This document shows positions 1 through 8,151 of a stretch of DNA of 37,034 nt, in pieces. This stretch comes from Actinomyces sp. ICM47 (GTDB lineage: Bacteria > Actinomycetota > Actinomycetes > Actinomycetales > Actinomycetaceae): positions 1 through 37,034 of the forward strand of contig NZ_ALCA01000086.1 of assembly GCF_000278725.1 (NCBI RefSeq), in the 5' to 3' direction. Each line of letters opens with the position of its first letter. Position 1 is the stretch's first letter. The notes beneath the pieces are model-generated. The model was not told the DNA's origin and did not search any database. It saw nothing but the letters and a program-made list of their open reading frames with translations. A program made the position numbers and the translations under genes.

Positions 1-10
1 CGCCATTGTC

Positions 11-985
11 TCATGCCTGGGAGCTGGTGACCTTCTCCGTGCGCTTGGGAAGCAGGTCACCCCAGTTGGACGTGGCCGCCAGGACCGTGCCGACCAGGAT
101 GACGACGCAGCACAGGACCTGGGTGGCCGTCGGGATCGTTCCCTGCAGCACCAGGGCAAAGATGATCGCCCACGCCGAGTAGGAGATGTTCAGGGCCATG
201 CCGCGCGAGGCACCGATGGCCGACAGGGCCTTGTAGTAGAAGAGGTACGAGGCCGTTCCAGCCAGGCCGGCCAGGGCCACCACGCCCGCGGACAGGGTTG
301 CCAGCGAGTGCAGCGTGAAGCCGAAGACACCCGCGATGGGGGCGACGATGAAGAGGTAGACCATGGCCGATGTCGTCTCGCGGATCTGCAGGGCCACCTC
401 GTTATCCACGGCCTCGTCGCGCATGCCCCACGTGAGGATGACGGCCTCGGAACCCCAGCCGATCACGCAGGCCAGGGCACCCGCGACACCGAGCAGAGCG
501 TTGCCGCCCTCGATCGGCTCCGCCGTCGCCGACCAGCCCGTCGCCACGATCGCGCCGAGCGCGACCAGCAAGGCAATGATCTGACGCGGAGCCATGCGCT
601 CCTTGAGCAGGGCGAACGCCAGCAGCGTTCCCAGAGCCGGGTAGAACGTCGAGATGATCGCTGTCAGGCCGGGGCCGATGTTGTCGATCGCGATGAGGTA
701 GCCGCTCATGCCGATCGGGCCACCCAGCAGGGCCGCCACGACAACCGACATGCCCGGGCGGGTGCGAAGCCCCTTCCAGGTGTCCTTCAGGCGACCGCGA
801 ATCGCCATGTAGACCAAGAGGATCAAGGCGCACGCGACGTCGTGCAGGACCGCGCCCGCCAGCGCCGACTGGCCAAAGTCCAGGAAGGGGGTCATCGCTA
901 GAGCGATCGCTAGCACGACCGTGTCGAGGCCCCACAGGGCACCCGAGAAAATACCGTAACGCTTGCCGCCGTGCTGAGTTTTCAT
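11..985 (-). CDS. licB: LicB-like choline/DMT-family transporter
   Basis: A 324-residue integral membrane protein of the EamA/drug-metabolite transporter superfamily, with about ten hydrophobic segments across its length (for example near residues 10-35, 80-100, 105-130 and 265-310). Members next to LicA/LicC proteins act as choline importers, which fits here. The start ATG overlaps the stop of the upstream lic fusion gene by 4 bp (ATGA), and a strong AGGAGG-type ribosome binding site lies about 8 bases before it, so the two genes are translationally coupled. The function as a choline permease is inferred from the neighbour; DMT proteins alone cannot be assigned a substrate from sequence. The window ends just beyond the stop, so a LicD phosphotransferase could lie further on and is not visible. 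Confidence 0.85.
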   Translation of the reverse strand: MKTQHGGKRYGIFSGALWGLDTVVLAIALAMTPFLDFGQSALAGAVLHDVACALILLVYMAIRGRLKDTWKGLRTRPGMSVVVAALLGGPIGMSGYLIAIDNIGPGLTAIISTFYPALGTLLAFALLKERMAPRQIIALLVALGAIVATGWSATAEPIEGGNALLGVAGALACVIGWGSEAVILTWGMRDEAVDNEVALQIRETTSAMVYLFIVAPIAGVFGFTLHSLATLSAGVVALAGLAGTASYLFYYKALSAIGASRGMALNISYSAWAIIFALVLQGTIPTATQVLCCVVILVGTVLAATSNWGDLLPKRTEKVTSSQA

Positions 986-2817
986 GCCAGCTCACCCTCC
1001 TGGGAAACCTGCGCGCCCGAGGTCGAGGTGGCCTCGTACGAAGCGAGCAGGGAATCGATTGTACGTGTCGCGTGCGAGTAGTAGATGTAGAGCCATTCGC
1101 CCACGTCGTCGCCTTCGGCCTCCTTGACCAGCGCCCACAGGTACCAGCACCAGCCGGCGAAGACCTCGTAGGCGAAGAAGTGGCGCGCCTCGCGCTCAGT
1201 GGGGGTGTGACCCAGGTAGTACTCGAGGGCGGCGGCCGCGCGCTCGCGGGTCATCTCCGCCGTGCACACGGTCATCGTGCCGAAGTCGGCTGCCATGTCC
1301 GACATGCCCGCGTACTCCCAGTCGATGAGGCTGATGTTGCCGTCTTTGTCCACCAGGAAGTTCGGGGGGAAGAAGTCGTTGTGCGAGGGGACTTTATCGA
1401 AGCCGTCCGCGTCTGCGAAGGCCTTGAGACGCAGGACCTTGTCGCGCAGCTCAAAGTATCCGGGCACGTCGATCGGGCCGAAGGTCTTCAGGAGGCTCTC
1501 GTAGCGCAAGCCTTCGGTGACGAAGTCGAAGGAACGGTCCAGGACTCGGCCGGAGGTGTGCAGGGCGCGGTCCATCTCCATGGCCGCTTTCAATTCTTCG
1601 GGGCGGGTCACGTCCAGGTTGCGCACGTCGCGCACGAAACGCGAGAGCTTCCATCCCGCCGCCGGATCGCCCGTGATGAAGGTATCGTCGATGCCGAGTT
1701 CGGCGGCCAGGCGCAAGGCGGCGAACTCTGCGCTGCGGTCCACGATCTTGTCCGTGCCGATGCCGGGGTGACGGTAGACATATTCGTCATCGCCCACCGT
1801 GAAGTGGCACGACAGGTTCGTGATGCCCTGCTTGAGGGGGTAGAAGTCACGGATCTCCGACTTTGCGCAGCCCAGAGTCTCGACGATGTGGTCGAACACC
1901 TCGGAGTCGACGTTTTCGATGAACAGCGGATCGAAGTCGCGCAGCTCGTCGACCGAATCGAACTCGTGGATAATGCCGTCGGGGTAGCGGCGGATCACCA
2001 TGTCGAACGACTTGATGTGATCCAGGTAGATGGATTCCCACAGCTTCGAGACTGTCTCGGGCTTGTCGTAGACCTGTTCGAGGATCTCGCGGAACGTTGC
2101 GGAGAAGTTGCGGTCGAAGTAGACGTGGCCGAGCATGACCCACGCGTCCTCGCCGCCCACGGTCGCGCCCGTGATGCGGTCGCCCGCGCCCACCTTGATG
2201 CACCACTCGTCGGTGGGACCCTCGACGTAGTTGGCCGAGTAGTAGGACTTGTAGACGTAGGGTTCGAAGGGGTTCGTCGTGAAGTAATCGTCCGAGGAGC
2301 ACACGTAGGTGTTGTCCAGGCGTTCCCTCACGCGCCACAGTGATCCGTTGTTGTTGCGCGTGGCGTACTCGCGGTTGACGACGATGTCGACGCCGTACTT
2401 GTCGGCCAGGTAGAAGAAGTATTCCTTCTTGTAGCCGACGACCAGCGCGATATTCGTGATACCGACCTCGTGGAGCTGACGAATCTGACGTTCGACCAGG
2501 ATCTCGCCGCGCACCTTGAGCGTGCCTTTGGGCCGCTCGTAGCTGATGGGGGCGAATCGCGAGGAGAGGCCGGCGGCCATGATGACGGCACCCGTGACGC
2601 GATAGGGTTCCAGTGCTGCGCGTCCCGCGTCGGTGATTGCGCGGTCCTCGATGTAACCGGCGGCCTCGCACTCGCGTGTCGCTGTGTTGACGCGGCCCAG
2701 GCTCATCTCGGTGGCCACGGACAGCGCGCGCTGCGTGAGGGCTGCGCCCTCGCGAGCAAGAGCGGTCAGGATGTTGAATTGGGGTTCGCTGAGAGTGCCA
2801 ACGTTCGTCGAGGGCAT
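982..2817 (-). CDS. Fusion: winged-helix domain + LicC-like cytidylyltransferase + LicA-like choline kinase
   Basis: A 611-residue protein with three parts. Residues 1-70 look like a MarR-type winged helix (LTQRALSVATEMSLGRVN is a plausible recognition region). Residues about 75-300 are a nucleotidyltransferase: AAGLSSRF at 81-88 and PKG at 96-98 form the nucleotide-binding loop, as in CTP:phosphocholine cytidylyltransferases. Residues about 310-600 are a choline kinase/APH fold with catalytic SHNDFFPPN near 477-485 and LIDWEYAG after it. One polypeptide could therefore make phosphocholine and then CDP-choline. The start ATG has AAAGGTG about 6 bases upstream. Whether the winged helix binds DNA or is structural cannot be told. 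The substrate could be another amino alcohol such as ethanolamine, but the adjacent LicB-like permease favours choline. Confidence 0.85.
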   Translation of the reverse strand: MPSTNVGTLSEPQFNILTALAREGAALTQRALSVATEMSLGRVNTATRECEAAGYIEDRAITDAGRAALEPYRVTGAVIMAAGLSSRFAPISYERPKGTLKVRGEILVERQIRQLHEVGITNIALVVGYKKEYFFYLADKYGVDIVVNREYATRNNNGSLWRVRERLDNTYVCSSDDYFTTNPFEPYVYKSYYSANYVEGPTDEWCIKVGAGDRITGATVGGEDAWVMLGHVYFDRNFSATFREILEQVYDKPETVSKLWESIYLDHIKSFDMVIRRYPDGIIHEFDSVDELRDFDPLFIENVDSEVFDHIVETLGCAKSEIRDFYPLKQGITNLSCHFTVGDDEYVYRHPGIGTDKIVDRSAEFAALRLAAELGIDDTFITGDPAAGWKLSRFVRDVRNLDVTRPEELKAAMEMDRALHTSGRVLDRSFDFVTEGLRYESLLKTFGPIDVPGYFELRDKVLRLKAFADADGFDKVPSHNDFFPPNFLVDKDGNISLIDWEYAGMSDMAADFGTMTVCTAEMTRERAAAALEYYLGHTPTEREARHFFAYEVFAGWCWYLWALVKEAEGDDVGEWLYIYYSHATRTIDSLLASYEATSTSGAQVSQEGELA

Positions 2818-2863
2818 GCGATCACCTTTCGTTCACGAGAGATAGCTAAGCGCTACGTGTTCG

Positions 2864-2884
2864 AGCATAGCACTCACGGTGCTA
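2864..2884 (-). promoter_or_regulatory. Candidate lic promoter -10 with overlapping inverted repeat
   Basis: Upstream of the lic fusion gene, the minus strand carries TATGCT (complement of 2864-2869), a reasonable -10. It overlaps an inverted repeat, TAGCAC-TCACG-GTGCTA at 2868-2884 (6-bp arms, 5-bp spacer). The overlap suggests an operator. The winged helix at the N terminus of the downstream protein makes autoregulation possible, but that is a guess. I see no convincing -35. Confidence 0.35.
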
Positions 2885-2993
2885 ATTATGAACATATGGT
2901 GGTGGTTTCCACAAGGTCGATGTTCGATACGTGACCCCATATGCTTTGACAGATCGAAGCGTGAGGCCCGTAGACGTCACGCGCTCCGCAGTA

Positions 2994-4193
2994 TTACTCG
3001 TCTGACGCTGCACGACAGCCGCGCAGCGACGAACCCGTCAACTCATCGTAGACAGCGCGCAGCTGATCCACCGACCCGCGCAGCGAGCGCTCAGCATCCA
3101 CCCACGCGCGGCACGCGGCCGCGCGATCCGCGCGCTCCTCGTCCGACCACGCCAAGGCCTCGTCGATGGCGCGAGCCAGGGCATCCGGCGTGCGTTCGCC
3201 GGTGAGCAGCGAGGCCCCTGGTGCCGTCATTTCCGGCGTTCCGCCCGTGCGATACGCGACGACGGGCACGCCGCACGCCTGTGCCTCCAGCAGCACGAGG
3301 CCTGCCGCCTCCTGTCGCCCCTGCGTCGGCTTCGTCGGCAGCGCGAGGATGCGGGCGCGTCGCATCCACTCGCGTACGCGCTCGCGCGCAAGCGGGCCGG
3401 TCAGCGTCACGTGCGCAGGGGCGCTCGCGCGCAGGGAGGGAGCCAGCGGGCCGTCGCCCACCAGCACCAGGCGGTGCGGGCGGCGCTCGACGAGAGACGA
3501 GGAGGCGCGCACTAAGTCATCTACGCCCTTCAGGCGGCTGAGCGCCCCCACGAACAAGGCGATGGGAACCTCGGGCGAGTCGGCCCCCTCGGCGGCGAGG
3601 TCGTGGTCCCCCTCAGGGACGAGGTCGGGGCGCGCTCCCGGGGACAGACCGGGGGAAGGGGTCCACCACTTCGTGTCCACGCCCTGATAGTGCACGCTCA
3701 GCCGCGCCGGATCCGCGCCCGCACGAAGCGCCACATCCGCCAGGTAGCGTGACACCGCGAGGAGGCGGGTCGCGCCCTCGAAGGCCGCGCGGCGATTGCG
3801 GGCGTTCCAAGCTGCACCCAGGCCTCGTCCCAACCTCGGGTAGGCATCCCCTCCGTGCAGCGTCACGACCAGCGGCACACCCGTCTCCCGCGCCGCCCCC
3901 ACGGCGGGCAATGACCAGGTGGCCTGATGCTGATGAATGACGTCGGGTCCCCACGAGGAAACAGCGCGGCGCATCGCCCCCAGGCCTCGCGCCTGCGAGG
4001 CCACCCGAAGCGGCAAGGCGGGGGAGAGCGCGCCCGGGGCGGCCTCGTGGATGGGGAGCGTCACGCTCGGATCACTCACCCGAGCCGCCAGCGTGAACAC
4101 CCGCCACTCCCGCTCCGGCATCGCGCCTGCGTGCGCGAGCGCGAAGTACGTCGGGGGAACCAGCAGAGTTCCCTTCGTCAGAGCGACCTTCAC
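2994..4193 (-). CDS. GT4-family glycosyltransferase
   Basis: About 399 residues with a GT-B fold of family 4. The N-terminal half has VVTLHGGDAYPRLG and the C-terminal half has the donor-binding region ALFVGALSRLKGVDDLV and the EAAGLVLLEAQACGVPVV segment, which supplies the conserved E-x7-E-type acidic pair. It should transfer a sugar from a nucleotide donor onto a surface glycan at the inner membrane face. The frame stays open to 4322, but that would overlap the divergent flippase gene. I therefore chose the GTG at 4193, whose product starts MKVALTKGTLLVPP with an AGG ribosome-binding element about 9 bases upstream. Donor and acceptor cannot be predicted. The stop is a TAA at 2994. Confidence 0.85.
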   Translation of the reverse strand: MKVALTKGTLLVPPTYFALAHAGAMPEREWRVFTLAARVSDPSVTLPIHEAAPGALSPALPLRVASQARGLGAMRRAVSSWGPDVIHQHQATWSLPAVGAARETGVPLVVTLHGGDAYPRLGRGLGAAWNARNRRAAFEGATRLLAVSRYLADVALRAGADPARLSVHYQGVDTKWWTPSPGLSPGARPDLVPEGDHDLAAEGADSPEVPIALFVGALSRLKGVDDLVRASSSLVERRPHRLVLVGDGPLAPSLRASAPAHVTLTGPLARERVREWMRRARILALPTKPTQGRQEAAGLVLLEAQACGVPVVAYRTGGTPEMTAPGASLLTGERTPDALARAIDEALAWSDEERADRAAACRAWVDAERSLRGSVDQLRAVYDELTGSSLRGCRAASDE

Positions 4194-4292
4194 GCGACGC
4201 CTACGAGACTGCGGGCGCGCGGCGCGGACACGGGGGAGGGCATGCCCCCATCCTACGGGCTGCGCAGCGCGACCCGGTGATTTAATGAACGC

Positions 4293-5576
4293 ATGACGAA
4301 CGTCCCCGCCCCGCCCGCGCACACGGGCGTGCTACGCCAGGTGCTCACGCTCCTGAGCGGCACCATCCTCGCGCAGGTCATCGCGTTCGTCGCCCAGATT
4401 GGCATCGCGCGCCTCTACACCGACACGGACCTGGGATACCTGGGCATCTTCACCTCCGCGGCCACGCTCGGCGCGGCCATCGCAGGCGCACGCTTCGACC
4501 TCAGCATCGTCCTGCCCGCGCCCGGCGACGAGGCCTCGGCACGTTCCCTCGTCCGCCTCTCCTCGCGCTGCGTGCTGGCCACCTCCGCGCTGGCGACCCT
4601 CACCGCCGCCTGCGCGTGGCCATGGGTGTCCTCGCGATACGGGAGCGCGCTCGCGGGCTGGATGCTCGCCGTCGGCGTGTCCGTCCTGTTCCTGGCTCAG
4701 GGGCAGGTGTGCTCCTATTGGCTGACGCGACACCGGCGATTCCAATCGATCGCGAGTTCTTCCGTCGTGCGCTCCCTCGGTATCGCTGCCCTGCAGCTGG
4801 TGTGCGGCTTCGTCGCTGGCGGCGGCCTGGGGGCTGCCATCGGCGCGACGATAGCGGGCCAGGGCATCGCCGTCGCCTACCTCTCCTGGCGCGCACGTGA
4901 CGCCCGCGCGGCCGAGGCCTCGGATCCCTCCCTGCGTACCGTGGCCTCCCGCTACCGAAAGATGGCCCTCGTCGGCGTGCCCAACGTCGTCGTTGACGCA
5001 CTGCGCACGAGCGCGATCCCCATGCTCATCGCCTCCTATTCCGTGGCCGCCCTCGGGCAGTTCAACATGGCGTGGATGGCCCTGCAAGCTCCCGTCGCCC
5101 TCATCGCCGGTGCCCTGTCGCAGGTCTACCTGCCTCGCCTGTCGGATACCCCGCCCGGGGAGATGACCCGCGTCGTCGTGCGAGTCGGCGGCACCGCCCT
5201 GGGACTTTCCATTCCGGTTTTCGCGCTGCTCGCGTGGATCAGCCCCTGGCTCTTCCCCTTCGTGTTCGGCGCGCGCTGGGAGGCCGCCGGGTACTTCGCT
5301 CGGTCCCTGGCTCCGTGGCTGGCCCTGACCGTCGCGACCTCTCCGCTGTCGAACGTGTTCGTCGTGACCTACCACCAGCGCCGGATGCTGGCCTTCGCGT
5401 GCGTCTACTGCGCCGCGCCGCTGGCGTGGCTCGCGGTCAGCCCCTACGGGATCGAGATGACGGTCGCCATTCTCGGCGCTCTCATGGCTGTTCTGCTGGT
5501 GGGTATGCTCGTCATGGCCTGGGTGACGGCGCGCCAGTATGACCGCGGGGACGGGACGCGGCCTCAGGGCACGTAA
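4293..5576 (+). CDS. Wzx-type oligosaccharide flippase (MOP superfamily)
   Basis: A 427-residue, very hydrophobic protein with about 12 predicted membrane spans, beginning VLTLLSGTILAQVIAFVAQ and containing the early motif GYLGIFTSAATLGAAIAGAR that is typical of polysaccharide flippases. It probably moves lipid-linked glycan units across the membrane for the polymer built by the neighbouring glycosyltransferases. In pneumococci a related flippase (TacF) exports choline-bearing teichoic acid precursors, so proximity to the lic genes is suggestive, but the sequence does not show substrate. The ATG at 4293 is divergent from the glycosyltransferase on the other strand. Its ribosome binding site is weak (CCGGTGA about 14 bases away), so the exact start is less certain. 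Confidence 0.85.
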   Translation: MTNVPAPPAHTGVLRQVLTLLSGTILAQVIAFVAQIGIARLYTDTDLGYLGIFTSAATLGAAIAGARFDLSIVLPAPGDEASARSLVRLSSRCVLATSALATLTAACAWPWVSSRYGSALAGWMLAVGVSVLFLAQGQVCSYWLTRHRRFQSIASSSVVRSLGIAALQLVCGFVAGGGLGAAIGATIAGQGIAVAYLSWRARDARAAEASDPSLRTVASRYRKMALVGVPNVVVDALRTSAIPMLIASYSVAALGQFNMAWMALQAPVALIAGALSQVYLPRLSDTPPGEMTRVVVRVGGTALGLSIPVFALLAWISPWLFPFVFGARWEAAGYFARSLAPWLALTVATSPLSNVFVVTYHQRRMLAFACVYCAAPLAWLAVSPYGIEMTVAILGALMAVLLVGMLVMAWVTARQYDRGDGTRPQGT

Positions 5577-5591
5577 ATGCTTGGCTGACCT

Positions 5592-5653
5592 CGTAAAACG
5601 TCCGTGAAACGGACGTGAAACGCCGCCCCAGCCGCGTGAAACGCGCGTGAAAC
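5592..5653. repeat. Five helically phased CGTGAAAC direct repeats between convergent genes
   Basis: Between the convergent flippase and glycosyltransferase genes, CGTRAAAC begins at 5592, 5603, 5614, 5635 and 5646. The spacings are 11, 11, 21 and 11 bp, so all copies lie on one helix face. Two hairpins with TGAAA loops are embedded: 5598-5604 with 5610-5616 (ACGTCCG/CGGACGT) and 5633-5636 with 5642-5645. No T-run follows, so this is not an ordinary intrinsic terminator, although it may serve as one for both genes. Confidence 0.6.
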
Positions 5654-5660
5654 AGGAGCC

Positions 5661-6773
5661 TCAGTGGCTCCGCGCGGCGAGCGCCCGCTCGTAGGCCTCG
5701 CGCAGACGCGCGGCCCCCTCCTCCCACGTGGGGATCTCGGGGGCGGTGAAGGCGCCGATGTCCTCTCGCGTGATGCGGTCCAGCGCACGCACGAGGTCGC
5801 GTTCGGGGTCCTCCAGCACCCACGTGTCGGCCTGATCACCCAGGTAGCGGCGAGCCTCGGCCAGGGGAGAGCACAGCGCGGGGACACCGGCCGCGAAAGC
5901 CTCCATCATCTTGTTGGGCGTGGACAAACGGTGCGACAGGCACCCGGACTCGATGAGGCACAGCGCCACGTCAGCCCCGCGCGTCATGGCGAGCACCTGG
6001 TCCGGCTCCACGGGCGGCAGGCGGTGGATGTTTAGGTGTGTCGCTGCAGCCCGCTCGACCTCGGGCAGCAGGGCACCCGCGCCGACGAACACGACGTGTA
6101 CGTCCTCCACCTGCGCGAACGCGCGCAGAATCAGCGCAATATTGCGCCCCGGTGCCAGGTAACCCGAGTGCAGGTACAAGAGCGCACTTTCCGGGATGCC
6201 CAGCTGCGCGCGCAGATCGATGACTCCATCCGCGCCCGTCGGCGCGTTCGTCACCACCACGGGATCCACGCCCGGGTAGGTGTCGCGGTACCACTGCGCG
6301 ATCGACTCGTTCACCACGGACACCACGTCCGCGCGGCGGATGTAATGGCGCTCGATCACGCGTTGGAGGCGCTGGCGCAGCCCCGCCGACCCCACCGTTT
6401 CCGTCTCCAACTCGTGCGCGTTATAGGCAAACACCGCGCCCGTGCGCCGCGCCAACGCGTGCGCGAGGGGCAGGAGGAACAGGTTCTGCGCGGAAACGGC
6501 CGCGACCCGCTGCCTCGCGAACCGCCGATACACGCGAGCACCCCACGCCCCGACGACCCTTACCCCGCCCAGGGGCGCACCCAGGGATGCACCCCGGATC
6601 CGCGTGAGGCGCACGGTGGGGGCCACGGCCTCGTCCGTGGGAAGGCCGCCCTGATCGATGCCGACGATGCGCGTCTGCGAGAAAAGCGGGGATAGTGAAC
6701 GCGCGATCTTCACCAGCCGCCCGGGCGAAGCCAGGTTGGAGGGGTAGAGCAGGAGATTGAGCGCGCGATCCAC
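5661..6773 (-). CDS. Glycosyltransferase, GT4-like
   Basis: About 370 residues with a GT-B layout. The N-terminal half includes VFAYNAHELETETVG, a frequent GT4 feature. The C-terminal half includes LLYLHSGYLAPGRN, then VHVVFVGAGALLPEV and STPNKMMEAFAAGVPALC, the donor-binding region. It is probably part of the surface-glycan cluster. An upstream ATG at 6875 would overlap the divergent dehydrogenase start by 29 bp, so I prefer the GTG at 6773, which is preceded by GGGGG at a normal distance. The sequence TACAAT, a good -10, lies only about 6 bases upstream of that GTG, so either the transcript is nearly leaderless or this TACAAT is coincidental. The sugar specificity is unknown. Confidence 0.8.
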   Translation of the reverse strand: MDRALNLLLYPSNLASPGRLVKIARSLSPLFSQTRIVGIDQGGLPTDEAVAPTVRLTRIRGASLGAPLGGVRVVGAWGARVYRRFARQRVAAVSAQNLFLLPLAHALARRTGAVFAYNAHELETETVGSAGLRQRLQRVIERHYIRRADVVSVVNESIAQWYRDTYPGVDPVVVTNAPTGADGVIDLRAQLGIPESALLYLHSGYLAPGRNIALILRAFAQVEDVHVVFVGAGALLPEVERAAATHLNIHRLPPVEPDQVLAMTRGADVALCLIESGCLSHRLSTPNKMMEAFAAGVPALCSPLAEARRYLGDQADTWVLEDPERDLVRALDRITREDIGAFTAPEIPTWEEGAARLREAYERALAARSH

Positions 6774-6846
6774 GCCCCCATTGTAGGTGGGGTGGGGCAC
6801 TACACTGGGGGTGATTGACGAGGCCAGAGCCAGAAAGGGGAGCCGC

Positions 6847-8151
6847 ATGCGGATCGCGGTCGTCGGGATGGGCAAGATCGGGCTGCCGCTGGCGGTGCAC
6901 TACGCGTGCCGCGGGCACAGCGTCGTCGGCGTGGACGTGAACCCGCAGACGGTCGCCCTCATCAATGGGGGAGAGGAGCCTTTCCCAGGTGAGGCGCACC
7001 TGGCCGAGTACCTGCCTCCGCTTATCTCCTCCGGCGCGCTGCGGGCCACAACCGAGTACGCCGAGGCGATCCCCGGTGCCGACGCGGTCGTCATGGTCGT
7101 GCCCCTCGTCGTGGACGCCGAGAGCCGTCCCGACTTCACCATCATGGACGCCGCGACGCGCTCCATGGCCGCGCACCTGAGTCCCGGCACCCTCGTCTCC
7201 TACGAGACGACCCTGCCCGTGGGCACGACGCGCGGACGATACAAGCCCCTCATCGAAGAGGTCTCCGGCCTGGTCGAGGGCCGCGATTTCGACGTGGTCT
7301 TCTCGCCCGAACGCGTCCTCACAGGGCGCGTCTTCGCGGACCTGGCCCGCTACCCGAAGCTTGTGGGGGGCCTCAGCGAATCCGGCGAGGCGCGCGGCGT
7401 CCGCTTTTACGAGGCCGTCCTCTCCTTCGATCAGCGTGATGACCTGCCGCGCCCCAACGGCGTGTGGCCCATGGGCGGGGCAGAGGCCGCGGAGATGGCC
7501 AAGCTCGCCGAAACTACCTACCGGGACGTCAACATCGGCCTGGCCAACCAGTTCGCGCGCTACGCGGACGCGGTCGGCATCGACGTCGCGCGCGTCATTG
7601 AGGCCTGCAACTCGCAGCCCTACTCGCACATTCACAGGCCCGGCATCGCGGTCGGCGGGCACTGCATCCCCGTCTACCCGCGCCTGTACCTGGCCGGCGA
7701 TCCGAACGCGACCGTCGTGTCCGCCGCTCGTGCCGCCAACGCCGCGATGCCCGCCTACGCGGTCTCCCGCGCGGCCTCCCTGCTGGGATCCCTGAAGGGG
7801 CTGCGTGTCGCCGTCCTGGGTGCCGCCTACCGCGGCGGAGTCAAAGAAACCGCGTTCTCCGGCGTCTTCGGGGTCGTCGGCGCGCTGCGCGAGGCCGGGG
7901 CGCAGGTGAGCGTTCACGATCCGCTGTATTCCGACGACGAGCTGGCAGCCTTCGGATGGGACGCCTACCACCTCGGCGAACCGGTGGACGTCGCCATCAT
8001 CCAGGCCGACCACGCGTCATATCGTGACCTGACCCCCGCCGACCTGCCCGGCGTGCGCCTCCTCGTCGACGGTCGCGCCATCACCTCCCCCGAGGCCTGG
8101 GCTGGCACCCCGCGCATCACCATCGGTGGGGGAGCCTCGCTCGCATGCTAG
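6847..8151 (+). CDS. UDP-N-acetyl-hexosamine 6-dehydrogenase (WecC/WbpA-type)
   Basis: A 434-residue NAD-dependent enzyme that oxidises C6 of a UDP-N-acetyl sugar in two steps, giving a UDP-HexNAc uronic acid for surface glycan. It has an N-terminal Rossmann motif (AVVGMGKIGLPLA), the ETTLPVGTTR segment, the SPERVLTGR segment, and the catalytic Cys273 within GGHCIPVYP. That motif usually reads HCIPVDP, so Tyr replaces the Asp just after the active-site loop. The start ATG at 6847 has AGGGGAG about 6 bases upstream. The gene overlaps the following glycosyltransferase by 7 bp. UDP-ManNAc versus UDP-GlcNAc substrate cannot be told by eye. Confidence 0.88.
   Translation: MRIAVVGMGKIGLPLAVHYACRGHSVVGVDVNPQTVALINGGEEPFPGEAHLAEYLPPLISSGALRATTEYAEAIPGADAVVMVVPLVVDAESRPDFTIMDAATRSMAAHLSPGTLVSYETTLPVGTTRGRYKPLIEEVSGLVEGRDFDVVFSPERVLTGRVFADLARYPKLVGGLSESGEARGVRFYEAVLSFDQRDDLPRPNGVWPMGGAEAAEMAKLAETTYRDVNIGLANQFARYADAVGIDVARVIEACNSQPYSHIHRPGIAVGGHCIPVYPRLYLAGDPNATVVSAARAANAAMPAYAVSRAASLLGSLKGLRVAVLGAAYRGGVKETAFSGVFGVVGALREAGAQVSVHDPLYSDDELAAFGWDAYHLGEPVDVAIIQADHASYRDLTPADLPGVRLLVDGRAITSPEAWAGTPRITIGGGASLAC

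Noticed and set aside
1072..2343. A 423-codon plus-strand frame opposite the lic fusion
   Set aside because: Antisense shadow; its valine-, histidine- and aspartate-rich composition matches no family.
6421..8013. A 530-codon minus-strand frame over the sugar dehydrogenase
   Set aside because: Antisense shadow; the plus strand encodes a recognisable enzyme.
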